Shown here piece after piece: positions 16,859 to 24,707 of a DNA stretch of 52,988 nucleotides. This DNA comes from Romboutsia sp. 13368 (GTDB taxonomy: Bacteria > Bacillota > Clostridia > Peptostreptococcales > Peptostreptococcaceae), in assembly GCF_018336475.1 (NCBI RefSeq), contig NZ_CP048741.1, forward strand, positions 2,511,392 to 2,564,379, read 5' to 3'. The translations under genes were made by a program, and so were the position numbers. How positions within the stretch are numbered: the stretch's first letter is position 1; each line of letters starts with the position of its first letter. A model generated the notes under the pieces. It was not told the origin of the DNA. It saw only the letters and a list, made by a program, of their open reading frames with translations, and searched no databases.

Positions 16859-17617
16859 ATGAAGGTAAAAATATTATCTTATACACCAGAGCCAGAGAAA
16901 GTTATATCTATGGCGGCAAAACTATGTTATTCAGCTGTTGGAGTAGATCAAATAGAAGAAAATTTAACTCCAGAGAGTATAGATAAGTTTTTAAACATGT
17001 TAATAAGCATAGGGCATGAATCACCATTAGAGCATGTATCTTTTACATTTGCAGTAGAAGGTATATCTAGAGCATGTTCTCATCAAATTGTTAGACATCG
17101 TATAGCAAGTTACTCTCAACAAAGTCAAAGGTATGTTAAATTAGATCAGTTTGAATATATAATTCCTCACCATATAAATGAAGTAGATGAGGCAAGAGAA
17201 TTATTTATAGAAACAATGAAAAAAGACCAAGAAGCATATGATAAACTAGTAGAAATATTATTAAAAAAACACTATAATAAATTAATACAAAATGGAAAAA
17301 ATGAGAAAGAAGCTAAAAGAAGTGCAGAAAAACAAGCAATAGAAGATGCTAGATATGTATTCCCAAATGCTTGTGAAACAAAAATGGTATTTACTATGAA
17401 TATTAGAAGTTTATATAACTTCTTAAATCACAGATGTTGTGAAAGAGCACAATGGGAAATAAGGGAGTTAGCTATAGAAATGTTAAGACAATTAAAACAA
17501 GTAGCTCCTATACTATTTAAGAATATAGGACCAAATTGTGTACAAGGTCCATGCCCAGAAGGTAATATGACTTGTGGTAAAATAGTTGAAATAAGAGAAA
17601 AATTTAAGAATTTATAG
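16859..17617 (+). CDS. thyX: ThyX, flavin-dependent thymidylate synthase
   Basis: ThyX makes dTMP from dUMP using FAD and NADPH with methylene-tetrahydrofolate. The defining motif RHRX7S is present as RHRIASYSQQS at residues 79-89. The 252-residue length and the later NIRSLYNFLNHRCCERAQWE segment agree with the family. The ATG at 16859 follows GGGAGG. No thyA is seen in the window. It is followed after three bases by the rlmB reading frame, so the two are probably one operon. Confidence 0.96.
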   Translation: MKVKILSYTPEPEKVISMAAKLCYSAVGVDQIEENLTPESIDKFLNMLISIGHESPLEHVSFTFAVEGISRACSHQIVRHRIASYSQQSQRYVKLDQFEYIIPHHINEVDEARELFIETMKKDQEAYDKLVEILLKKHYNKLIQNGKNEKEAKRSAEKQAIEDARYVFPNACETKMVFTMNIRSLYNFLNHRCCERAQWEIRELAIEMLRQLKQVAPILFKNIGPNCVQGPCPEGNMTCGKIVEIREKFKNL

Positions 17618-17629
17618 GCGGTGGAAAAT

Positions 17630-18364
17630 TTGGCAACAATAGAAGGAAGAAATCCTGTAATAGAAGCAATAAAGAATGATAGAGAAATAGATAAAATAAT
17701 GATAGCAAATTCAGCTAAAGAAGGTTCTATCAAAAAAATAATAGGTATGGCTAAAGAAAAAAATATAGTAATACAATATGTGGATAGAAATAAATTAGAT
17801 GAAATAAGTACTAGTCATTCTCATCAAGGTGTAATAGCTCAAGTAAGTGAGTATAAATACTGGGAGTTAGATGAACTAATAGATAGCGTTAAGGAAAAGA
17901 ATGAAGATCCATTTTTCATAATACTAGATGAAATAACAGACCCTCACAACCTAGGTTCGATAATAAGAACAGCTGATGCAGTTGGAGCTCATGGAGTTAT
18001 AATACCAAAGAGAAGATCAGTACATATAACACCAGTAGTAGCTAAGGCATCTGCAGGTGCAGTAGAATATGTTCCTGTTTGTAAGGTTACAAACATAGTA
18101 AACACTATAAAGAAATTAAAAGAAGAAGGTCTATGGATAGCTGCAGCTGATATGGATGGACAAACATTCTATGAGCAAAATCTTACAGGAGCAATAGGTT
18201 TAGTTATAGGAAGTGAAGGTTTTGGTATATCTAGGTTAGTTAAGCAAAATTGTGACTTTACTGTTAAGATGCCGATGATAGGAAATGTTACATCATTAAA
18301 TGCATCAGTAGCAGGTGGAATTCTACTATACGAGATATTTAAACAAAGATCAGGTAATAAGTAA
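17630..18364 (+). CDS. rlmB: RlmB-family 23S rRNA 2'-O-methyltransferase (TrmH/SpoU)
   Basis: SPOUT-class methyltransferase that modifies a guanosine of 23S rRNA. The N-terminal substrate-binding domain begins at IEGRNPVIEAI. The knotted catalytic domain contains NLGSIIRTADAVGA, GLVIGSEGFGISRL and MIGNVTSLNASVA. I choose the TTG at 17630 because the only ribosome binding site-like sequence (AGGCGGTGG) lies just before it. A GTG at 17621 would add three residues. Family names vary (YacO, TrmH group 3), and the exact target nucleotide is inferred from the family. Confidence 0.9.
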   Translation: MATIEGRNPVIEAIKNDREIDKIMIANSAKEGSIKKIIGMAKEKNIVIQYVDRNKLDEISTSHSHQGVIAQVSEYKYWELDELIDSVKEKNEDPFFIILDEITDPHNLGSIIRTADAVGAHGVIIPKRRSVHITPVVAKASAGAVEYVPVCKVTNIVNTIKKLKEEGLWIAAADMDGQTFYEQNLTGAIGLVIGSEGFGISRLVKQNCDFTVKMPMIGNVTSLNASVAGGILLYEIFKQRSGNK

Positions 18365-18368
18365 GGTT

Positions 18369-18896
18369 ATGAGATTAAATAAAAAAGAATATTTGATAGT
18401 AGATGGTTACAATATTATAAATGCATGGGATGAATTAAAGGAATTATCTAAGACCGATTTAGAACATGCTAGAGAAAAACTAATAGACGCTATAATTGAA
18501 TACGCTGAATATACAGGGAGAAAAGGCATAATAGTTTTTGATGCTTATAATATAAAAAGCTGTAAAGAAAAAATAGAAGAAAGAAAAAATATAACTATCG
18601 TGTATACAAAAGAATATCAAACTGCAGACAGTTATATAGAAAAGTTTATAGGCTCTTTATCGAAATATGATGATGTAAAAGTTGCTACCAATGATTATGC
18701 AGAGCAACAAATTGTATTAGGAAAAGGTGCAAGCCGTATAACTTCAAGAGAATTAAAGTTAGATTTAGAGAATGCAAAGTCTAAAATAAGAGAAAAAAAT
18801 ACTAGCGTGCAGAAAAAAATACAACGAAATTGGTTAGAAGATAGATTAGATAAGGAAACATTGTCGAAACTTGAGAACATTCGTAGAAACCGTTGA
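18369..18896 (+). CDS. yacP: YacP/NYN-domain ribonuclease (Rae1-like)
   Basis: The 175-residue protein is of the NYN (PIN-like) family. It starts MRLNKKEYLIVDGYNIINAW, in which Asp in VDGYNI is the first catalytic acid, and the later VATNDYAEQQ segment supplies another. In Bacillus subtilis the YacP protein (Rae1) cuts mRNA on the ribosome, and the same gene order rlmB-yacP-sigH is found there. The ATG at 18369 lies four bases after the rlmB stop; an upstream in-frame start would overlap rlmB by 50 bases and adds non-family residues. Confidence 0.9.
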   Translation: MRLNKKEYLIVDGYNIINAWDELKELSKTDLEHAREKLIDAIIEYAEYTGRKGIIVFDAYNIKSCKEKIEERKNITIVYTKEYQTADSYIEKFIGSLSKYDDVKVATNDYAEQQIVLGKGASRITSRELKLDLENAKSKIREKNTSVQKKIQRNWLEDRLDKETLSKLENIRRNR

Positions 18897-18956
18897 AAAC
18901 ACTAAATTTTTTAGATTATAATAAAGCTATGAAACTGTTTTATGGGGGAGAGAAAC

Positions 18957-19604
18957 ATGTTAGTAGCAAATGTTGAATTTTACGAATCAATAGATAACTG
19001 TCAGAAAGATGAGTATGATATAGTATTAAAAGCAAGTAATGGGGATAAAATAGCATTAGAATATATTATAAAAAAATATAAAAACTTTGTAAAAGCTAAA
19101 GCAAAGTCATATTTTTTAATAGGTGCAGATAAAGAGGATATAATTCAAGAGGGAATGATAGGATTATACAAAGCAGTTAGAGACTTTGATGCTACTAAAA
19201 CAAATTCATTTAAAGGATTTGCTGAGATATGTATAACTAGACAGATAATAACAGCAATAAAAACAGCAACACGACAAAAACATATACCTTTGAATTCATA
19301 TATATCTTTAAATAAACCTATATATGATGAGGAATCAGAAAGAACACTTTTGGATATAATTGCAACTAGTATAGTTACAGATCCAGAGGAACTTATAATA
19401 AGTAAGGAAGAGCTAAAGCACATAGAATCAAAGATGAATGAGTTACTAAGTGATTTAGAATTACAAGTAGTAGAGTACTATTTAAACGGTAAGTCATATC
19501 AATACATAGCGGACAAGCTTCAAAGAGATGTAAAATCAATAGATAATGCTCTTCAAAGAGTAAAGAGAAAATTGGAAAAACATCTTGAAAACAGAAATAA
19601 TTAA
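18957..19604 (+). CDS. sigH: SigH, RNA polymerase sigma-H factor
   Basis: Sigma-H directs entry into sporulation and stationary-phase genes in Bacillus and Clostridia. The 215-residue protein has region 2 with AKSYFLIGADKEDIIQEGMIG (shown in part) and the FKGFAEICITRQIITA stretch, and region 4 near the C-terminus with YLNGKSYQYIADKL. The start ATG at 18957 follows GGGGGAGAG; an earlier ATG at 18942 lies inside that site's upstream edge and has no site of its own. Its presence suggests, but does not prove, a spore-former. Confidence 0.93.
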   Translation: MLVANVEFYESIDNCQKDEYDIVLKASNGDKIALEYIIKKYKNFVKAKAKSYFLIGADKEDIIQEGMIGLYKAVRDFDATKTNSFKGFAEICITRQIITAIKTATRQKHIPLNSYISLNKPIYDEESERTLLDIIATSIVTDPEELIISKEELKHIESKMNELLSDLELQVVEYYLNGKSYQYIADKLQRDVKSIDNALQRVKRKLEKHLENRNN

Positions 19605-19675
19605 TAGTAAAATACTTACCATAAGCTTATTATAAGCGTAATATTAAAAAATATTAATCAAGGAGGTATTTCAAA

Positions 19676-20869
19676 ATGGCTAAAGCTAAATTTGAAAGAA
19701 ATAAGCCGCACGTTAATATAGGAACAATAGGACACGTTGACCACGGTAAAACTACATTAACAGCTGCAATAACAAAAACATTACACGAGAGATATCAATT
19801 AGGAGAAGCTGTAGACTTCGCTAACATAGATAAAGCTCCAGAAGAAAGAGAAAGAGGTATAACAATATCTACTGCTCACGTTGAGTACGAAACTCCAAAC
19901 AGACACTACGCTCACGTTGACTGCCCAGGACATGCTGACTACGTTAAGAACATGATAACAGGTGCTGCTCAAATGGACGGTGCTATATTAGTTTGTTCAG
20001 CAACAGATGGACCAATGCCTCAAACAAGAGAGCATATATTATTATCAAGACAAGTTGGTGTACCATACATAGTAGTATTCTTAAACAAATGTGATATGGT
20101 AGATGACGAAGAATTATTAGAGTTAGTTGAAATGGAAGTAAGAGACTTATTAAATGAGTACGAATTCCCAGGAGATGACACTCCAATAATAAGAGGATCT
20201 GCTTTAATGGCATTAGAAAACCCAGCTTCTGAGTGGGGAGACAAAATAGTTGAATTATTCGAGCAAATAGATGCTTATATACCAGAACCAGAAAGAGATG
20301 TTGATAAGAACTTCTTAATGCCAGTAGAAGACGTATTCTCTATAACAGGTAGAGGAACAGTTGCTACAGGTAGAGTTGAAAGAGGAGTATTAAAGGTTCA
20401 AGACGAAGTTGAAATAGTAGGTTTAGCTGATGAGCCAAGAAAAGTTGTAGTAACAGGAGTAGAAATGTTCAGAAAGTTATTAGACCAAGCACAAGCTGGA
20501 GATAACATAGGAGCATTAATAAGAGGGGTACAAAGAAATGAAATAGAAAGAGGACAAGTTATGGCTAAGCCAGGAACAGTTAAGCCTCACACTAAATTCA
20601 TGGCAGAAGTATACGTTCTTAAAAAAGAAGAAGGTGGAAGACACACTCCATTCTTCGATGGATACAGACCACAATTCTACTTCAGAACAACAGACGTTAC
20701 AGGAGCTTGTAAGTTACCAGAAGGTATAGAAATGGTTATGCCTGGAGATAACGTAACAATGTCAGTTGAGTTAATAAACTCAATAGCAATAGAAGAAGGA
20801 TTAAGATTCGCAATAAGAGAAGGTGGAAGAACAGTAGCATCAGGAGTTGTTGCTTCTATAGTTGAATAA
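19676..20869 (+). CDS. tuf: Elongation factor Tu, copy 1
   Basis: EF-Tu delivers aminoacyl-tRNA to the ribosome. The 397-residue protein has the P-loop GHVDHGKT at 19-26, DCPGHADY and NKCD. It differs from the second copy at 35474 by one residue (Val in EMEVRDLL against Ile in EMEIRDLL). The ATG follows AAGGAGG, and the 15 bases before the ATG (AGGTATTTCAAA and flanks) are shared by both copies. Here the gene stands between sigH and rpmG and has its own terminator; the second copy is in the str operon. Confidence 0.98.
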   Translation: MAKAKFERNKPHVNIGTIGHVDHGKTTLTAAITKTLHERYQLGEAVDFANIDKAPEERERGITISTAHVEYETPNRHYAHVDCPGHADYVKNMITGAAQMDGAILVCSATDGPMPQTREHILLSRQVGVPYIVVFLNKCDMVDDEELLELVEMEVRDLLNEYEFPGDDTPIIRGSALMALENPASEWGDKIVELFEQIDAYIPEPERDVDKNFLMPVEDVFSITGRGTVATGRVERGVLKVQDEVEIVGLADEPRKVVVTGVEMFRKLLDQAQAGDNIGALIRGVQRNEIERGQVMAKPGTVKPHTKFMAEVYVLKKEEGGRHTPFFDGYRPQFYFRTTDVTGACKLPEGIEMVMPGDNVTMSVELINSIAIEEGLRFAIREGGRTVASGVVASIVE

Positions 20870-20896
20870 TCTTCTTTAAAGTGATTAATAATAGAC

Positions 20897-20927
20897 AAAA
20901 AAAGAGGAGTATAACTCCTCTTTTTTT
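20897..20927 (+). terminator. Terminator after tuf copy 1
   Basis: AAAAAAAGAGGAGT pairs with ACTCCTCTTTTTTT around ATA. It is a strong intrinsic terminator. The related terminator after tuf copy 2 has a different stem core, although the 25 bases before it are nearly the same. Confidence 0.93.
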
Positions 20928-20948
20928 AAGCTGGAATCTACAAAAACA

Positions 20949-20977
20949 TTGACACGACTATTATTTTATGATAACTT
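20949..20977 (+). promoter_or_regulatory. Promoter for rpmG-secE-nusG
   Basis: TTGACA at 20949-20954 and TAACTT at 20972-20977 with a 17-base spacer, located after the tuf terminator and about 105 bases before rpmG. The -35 is perfect and the -10 moderate. Confidence 0.7.
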
Positions 20978-21081
20978 ATACAAGGTAATGATTCAGGAAG
21001 GTGATAATACCTCAATAATATAAGTTAAGGTGTTATTTAACTATATATATTATTATATTAATAAAGTTGGAGGTGTAGAAG

Positions 21082-21231
21082 ATGAGAGTTAAAGTAACTT
21101 TAGCATGTACAGAGTGTAAGCAAAGAAACTACAACACTACAAAAAACAAGAAGACTAACCCAGACAGAATAGAATTAAACAAATATTGTAAATTCTGTAA
21201 GAAACATACAGCTCATAAAGAAACAAAATAG
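21082..21231 (+). CDS. rpmG: Ribosomal protein L33, zinc-binding form
   Basis: The 49-residue product MRVKVTLACTECKQRNY... is a typical L33. Cysteines at 9, 12, 36 and 39 form the zinc ribbon, so this is the zinc-containing (C+) paralogue type. The start ATG at 21082 follows TTGGAGGTG. It stands ahead of secE and nusG, the usual place in Firmicutes. Confidence 0.95.
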   Translation: MRVKVTLACTECKQRNYNTTKNKKTNPDRIELNKYCKFCKKHTAHKETK

Positions 21232-21256
21232 TTTTATTTAAGGAGTGAGTTTAACA

Positions 21257-21478
21257 GTGGCTGCCCAAGCAAATCAAGGCGCAGAAACTAAAAAAAGATT
21301 CAGTTTATTCACTTATATAAAAGAGACTAAACAAGAATTAAAAAGAGTTTCTTGGCCTACAAAAAAAGAATTACTTAAAAACACAGGCGTGGTTTTAACT
21401 GTAGTTATTTCAGCTACTATATTAGTGTGGGTTTTAGATACTGCATTACAAAGTGCTCTAGGGCTTATACTGAAATAG
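21257..21478 (+). CDS. secE: SecE, preprotein translocase subunit
   Basis: SecE clamps SecY in the Sec translocon. The product is about 73 residues with one membrane segment near the C-terminus (the VVLTVVISATILVWVL stretch) preceded by the conserved KQELKRVSWPTKKEL amphipathic helix. I choose the GTG at 21257, as the ribosome binding site AAGGAG at 21240-21245 overlaps an alternative GTG at 21245. nusG follows after 19 bases. Confidence 0.93.
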   Translation: MAAQANQGAETKKRFSLFTYIKETKQELKRVSWPTKKELLKNTGVVLTVVISATILVWVLDTALQSALGLILK

Positions 21479-21497
21479 ACGAAAAGGAGAAAACAAT

Positions 21498-22040
21498 ATG
21501 TCAGAATTACAAGAAGCAAGATGGTATGTTGTGCATACTTATTCAGGGCATGAAAATAAAGTTAAAGCTACTATAGAAAAAGCTGTAAAAACAAGAGGAA
21601 TGGAAGACTATATAACACAATTAGTTGTTCCTACTGAAGATGTAGTCGAAACTACAAAAACAGGAAAAGAAAAAACTAGACAGCGTAAGGTGTTTCCAAG
21701 TTATGTCTTAGTTAAAATGATAATCACAGATGAATCTTGGTATATCGTAAGAAATACTAAGGGTGTTACTGGATTCGTTGGACCAGGTTCAAAGCCAGTA
21801 CCATTAAGTGATGATGAAGTAAGAGCTATGGGCATAGAAATTGACGTTCCTAAGATAGTTAACCCAGATGTAGACTTAGAAATAGGTGATACAGTTGAGG
21901 TTGCTAAAGGTCCTTTCAGTGGACAAGTAGGTAATGTTGAAGAAATCAACCTGGAAACAAAAGAAGCAAAAGTGTGTATAGATGCATTTGGCAAGAAGAC
22001 TCTATTTGTAATAGAGTTTGAAAATATACAAAAAATATAA
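21498..22040 (+). CDS. nusG: NusG, transcription elongation/termination factor
   Basis: NusG binds RNA polymerase and affects pausing, termination and coupling to translation. The 180-residue protein has the NGN domain (ARWYVVHTYSGHENKVK, FPSYVLVKM) and the C-terminal KOW domain (VAKGPFSGQVGNVEEI). Length is typical. The ATG follows AAAAGGAG. It lies between secE and rplK, as in most bacteria. Confidence 0.97.
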   Translation: MSELQEARWYVVHTYSGHENKVKATIEKAVKTRGMEDYITQLVVPTEDVVETTKTGKEKTRQRKVFPSYVLVKMIITDESWYIVRNTKGVTGFVGPGSKPVPLSDDEVRAMGIEIDVPKIVNPDVDLEIGDTVEVAKGPFSGQVGNVEEINLETKEAKVCIDAFGKKTLFVIEFENIQKI

Positions 22041-22078
22041 TAAAATTAAGATAGAAAATTTTTGAGGAGGTGCGCTCA

Positions 22079-22504
22079 ATGGCTAAAAAAGTTATAGGTC
22101 AAATAAAATTACAAATACCTGCAGGTAAGGCAACGCCAGCTCCACCAGTTGGGCCAGCGTTAGGACAACACGGTGTTAACATAATGGGATTCACTAAGGA
22201 GTTCAATGCAAAAACTGCAGATCAAGCAGGAATGATAATACCAGTTGTTATAACTGTATACCAAGATAGATCATTCTCATTCATAACAAAAACTCCTCCA
22301 GCTGCAGTATTATTAAAGAAAGCTGCTGGATTAGATACAGCTTCAGGAGAACCTAACAAGAAGAAAGTTGCTACTTTATCTTCTGCTAAGGTAAGAGAAA
22401 TAGCTGAATTAAAAATGCCTGACTTAAATGCTGCATCAGTAGAAGCTGCTATGAGTATGATAGCTGGTACTGCAAGAAGTATGGGTATCGTTGTAGAAGA
22501 CTAA
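22079..22504 (+). CDS. rplK: Ribosomal protein L11
   Basis: L11 forms the GTPase-associated centre on 23S rRNA with L10 and L7/L12. The 141-residue protein begins MAKKVIGQIKLQIPAGKATP and has the flexible PPVGPALGQHGVNIMGF loop. The start ATG at 22079 follows GAGGAGGTG; an upstream in-frame GTG lies inside that site. It is paired with rplA. Confidence 0.97.
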   Translation: MAKKVIGQIKLQIPAGKATPAPPVGPALGQHGVNIMGFTKEFNAKTADQAGMIIPVVITVYQDRSFSFITKTPPAAVLLKKAAGLDTASGEPNKKKVATLSSAKVREIAELKMPDLNAASVEAAMSMIAGTARSMGIVVED

Positions 22505-22520
22505 TTTTTAAATAAGAATT

Positions 22521-22567
22521 AGACACTTCGTATAGAAGTGGGAGGCTAAAAAGCCGAATATAACCAC
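22521..22567 (+). promoter_or_regulatory. Candidate L1-binding mRNA element between rplK and rplA
   Basis: CACTTC/GAAGTG forms one hairpin. It is followed by GTGG...CCAC enclosing GGCT/AGCC with internal GGAG and GAATATAA loops, resembling the L1 site on 23S rRNA and the rplK-rplA spacer of Bacillus as I remember it. It lies just ahead of the rplA ribosome binding site, so L1 could repress its own translation. This is pattern recognition, not a computed fold. Confidence 0.5.
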
Positions 22568-22582
22568 AAGGAGGAAAATAAA

Positions 22583-23281
22583 ATGGCAAAGAAAAGTAAA
22601 AAATACGCAGAAGCGTTAAACAAAATAGACAGAACTAGATTATATGATGCTACAGAAGCTTTATCTTTAGTTGCAGAAGTTGCTACAGCTAAGTTTGATG
22701 AAACTGTTGAAGCTCATATAAAATTAGGTGTTGACTCAAGACATGCTGATCAACAAGTTAGAGGTGCGGTTGTATTACCACACGGAACTGGTAAAACTAA
22801 GAGAGTTTTAGTTTTCGCTAAAGGAGCTAAAGCTGCTGAAGCTGAAGCTGCTGGAGCTGACTTTGTAGGAGCTGAAGAATTAGTTCAAAAAATACAAGGT
22901 GAAAACTGGTTCGAATTCGATATAGTTGTTGCTACTCCAGACATGATGGGTGTAGTAGGTAGATTAGGTAGAGTATTAGGACCTAAAGGTTTAATGCCAA
23001 ACCCTAAATCAGGAACTGTTACTTTCGATGTAGCTAAAGCTATAGACGAAATAAAAGCAGGTAAAGTAGAATACAGATTAGACAAAACTAACATAATACA
23101 CGTTCCAGTAGGAAAAGTATCATTTGGTGGAGAAAAGTTAGCTGAAAACTTTGCTGCATTAATGGATGCAATAGTTAAGGCTAAGCCAGCAGCTGCTAAA
23201 GGACAATACTTAAGAAGTATAGCAGTAGCTTCTACTATGGGACCTGGTGTTAAAATAAACCCAGCTAAAATAGCAGAATAA
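22583..23281 (+). CDS. rplA: Ribosomal protein L1
   Basis: L1 builds the mobile stalk near the E site and often represses its own operon. The 232-residue product has the conserved domain I/II boundary and the segment GRLGRVLGPKGLMPNPKSGT. The C-terminal GPGVKINP is also typical. The ATG at 22583 follows AAGGAGG. A promoter and the L10 leader begin right after its stop. Confidence 0.97.
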   Translation: MAKKSKKYAEALNKIDRTRLYDATEALSLVAEVATAKFDETVEAHIKLGVDSRHADQQVRGAVVLPHGTGKTKRVLVFAKGAKAAEAEAAGADFVGAEELVQKIQGENWFEFDIVVATPDMMGVVGRLGRVLGPKGLMPNPKSGTVTFDVAKAIDEIKAGKVEYRLDKTNIIHVPVGKVSFGGEKLAENFAALMDAIVKAKPAAAKGQYLRSIAVASTMGPGVKINPAKIAE

Positions 23282-23289
23282 TAAAATTC

Positions 23290-23318
23290 TTGACAACCAA
23301 ATACAAAAATGTTAATAT
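23290..23318 (+). promoter_or_regulatory. Sigma-A promoter for rplJ-rplL
   Basis: TTGACA at 23290-23295 and TAATAT at 23313-23318 with an exact 17-base spacer. It begins nine bases after the rplA stop and sits immediately before the L10 leader. Confidence 0.85.
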
Positions 23319-23344
23319 AACAATTGTTGATATAAAAAAGAATA

Positions 23345-23453
23345 GATTTGCCGTAGACAGTAGGTGCTGAAAAGCTTAATTTCCTACCGAGGTTTTAGAT
23401 AAATTGAAATTACTAAAGCTTTTGTTGTCTGTTTTGTCACCAAAAGCTTTTTT
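23345..23453 (+). promoter_or_regulatory. L10 ribosomal protein leader with attenuator
   Basis: The sequence GCCGTAGACAGTAGGTGC, followed later by TTCCTACCGAGG, is the conserved L10-leader core with kink-turn-like pairing of GTAGG and CCTAC. The L10(L12)4 complex binds such leaders. Downstream, AAAGCTTTTG (23415-23424) pairs perfectly with CAAAAGCTTT (23441-23450) ahead of T residues, forming an attenuator terminator. The AAAAGCTTAA between the two leader arms could compete for the terminator arm, which would link L10 binding to termination. Confidence 0.9.
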
Positions 23454-23507
23454 AAATGAGATTGCGGCGAATACTAAACCTATTAGGTGAAGGAGGTGCA
23501 CATCTAT

Positions 23508-24011
23508 ATGAGAAAAGCTATAGAACTTAAGTCACAAGTTGTTTCTGAAATAGTTGAAAAATTAGAAAAATCATCATCTGCTATAGTTGTTGATTACAAA
23601 GGATTAACAGTTGAAGAGGTAACTGAATTAAGAAAGAAAATGAGAGAAGCTGGTGTTGAATACAAAGTATACAAAAACACTTTAGTTAGAAAAGCTGCTA
23701 AAGAAGTTGGTATAGAACAATTCAACGACGAGTTATTAGTTGGAACTAATGCAATAGCATTCGGATATGAAGATCCAGTTGCTCCAGCTAGAATATTAAA
23801 AGATTTTATGGATGCTCATCCAAAAATGCAATTAAAAATGGGTGTAGTAGAAGGTGAATTCTACAACGAATCTCAAATAGTTGAGTTCGCTAACATACCA
23901 TCAAGAGAAGTTCTTCTTGCTAAGTTACTTGGTAGCTTAAAAGCTCCAATGTCAAACTTCGCATACTTAATAGATGCTTTAATAAAGAAACAAGAAGGAC
24001 AAGAAGCTTAA
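23508..24011 (+). CDS. rplJ: Ribosomal protein L10
   Basis: L10 anchors the L7/L12 dimers on the ribosome stalk. The 167-residue protein begins MRKAIELKSQVVSEIVEKL and contains VVDYKGLTVEEVTELRKKMR. The start ATG at 23508 follows AAGGAGGTG; an in-frame GTG at 23487 lies before that site. rplL follows after 80 bases. Confidence 0.97.
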   Translation: MRKAIELKSQVVSEIVEKLEKSSSAIVVDYKGLTVEEVTELRKKMREAGVEYKVYKNTLVRKAAKEVGIEQFNDELLVGTNAIAFGYEDPVAPARILKDFMDAHPKMQLKMGVVEGEFYNESQIVEFANIPSREVLLAKLLGSLKAPMSNFAYLIDALIKKQEGQEA

Positions 24012-24091
24012 TTGTCAATTTAGAAAAGTTAGATATTGTAATATAATAACTTAAAAATAAAATTATTGAAAAAAATTCGGAGGTGCTAAAA

Positions 24092-24454
24092 ATGACAATA
24101 GAACAAATATTAGAAGCTATAGAAAACATGAAAGTTTTAGAATTAAATGAATTAGTTAAAGCTGCTGAAGAAAAATTCGGTGTATCTGCTTCAGCTCCAG
24201 TTATGATGGCTGGTGCAGTTGCTGGTGGAGCTGCTGAAGAAAAAACTGAATTCGACGTAGTATTAGCAAACGCTGGTGCTTCAAAAGTTGGAGTTATAAA
24301 AGCTGTTAGAGAAGTAACAGGATTAGGATTAAAAGAAGCTAAAGAAGTAGTTGATAACGCTCCTAAGACATTAAAAGAAGGTGTTTCTAAAGAAGAAGCT
24401 GACCAAATAAAAGAAAAATTAGAAGCTGCTGGAGCTACAATAGAAGTTAAGTAG
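24092..24454 (+). CDS. rplL: Ribosomal protein L7/L12
   Basis: L7/L12 recruits translation factors to the ribosome. The 120-residue protein has the N-terminal dimer domain (MTIEQILEAIENMKVLELN), an alanine/glycine-rich hinge near residues 32-50, and the C-terminal factor-binding domain with VGVIKAVREVTGLGLKEAK. The ATG at 24092 follows CGGAGGTG; an earlier in-frame GTG is within that site. A strong terminator follows. Confidence 0.97.
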   Translation: MTIEQILEAIENMKVLELNELVKAAEEKFGVSASAPVMMAGAVAGGAAEEKTEFDVVLANAGASKVGVIKAVREVTGLGLKEAKEVVDNAPKTLKEGVSKEEADQIKEKLEAAGATIEVK

Positions 24455-24463
24455 TTTTCTTTC

Positions 24464-24493
24464 AAAAAGATGTCCTTATGGACATCTTTTTTT
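24464..24493 (+). terminator. Terminator after rplL
   Basis: AAAAAGATGTCC pairs with GGACATCTTTTT around TTAT and runs on into more T. It sits nine bases after the rplL stop and lowers read-through into rpoB, which has its own promoter. Confidence 0.92.
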
Positions 24494-24618
24494 ATTTTTA
24501 TAAAAGTTTGAATAAAATATGTATAAAAATAGAATTTTAGATTAGAATTTTGTACATAATAAATAATGCATATTTTATGAAAAGCATTATTTATACGAGT
24601 CTATACATAAGTTATATA

Positions 24619-24647
24619 TTGAAAAATGTTATTTGTTATGATAAAAT
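24619..24647 (+). promoter_or_regulatory. Promoter for rpoB-rpoC
   Basis: TTGAAA at 24619-24624 and TAAAAT at 24642-24647 with a 17-base spacer, 60 bases ahead of rpoB and after the rplL terminator. Confidence 0.65.
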
Positions 24648-24707
24648 TATTAGATGCGTTACAATGAACTATGGTTTTATTTTTAATTATTGAGAGGTGA
24701 ATAGTGA

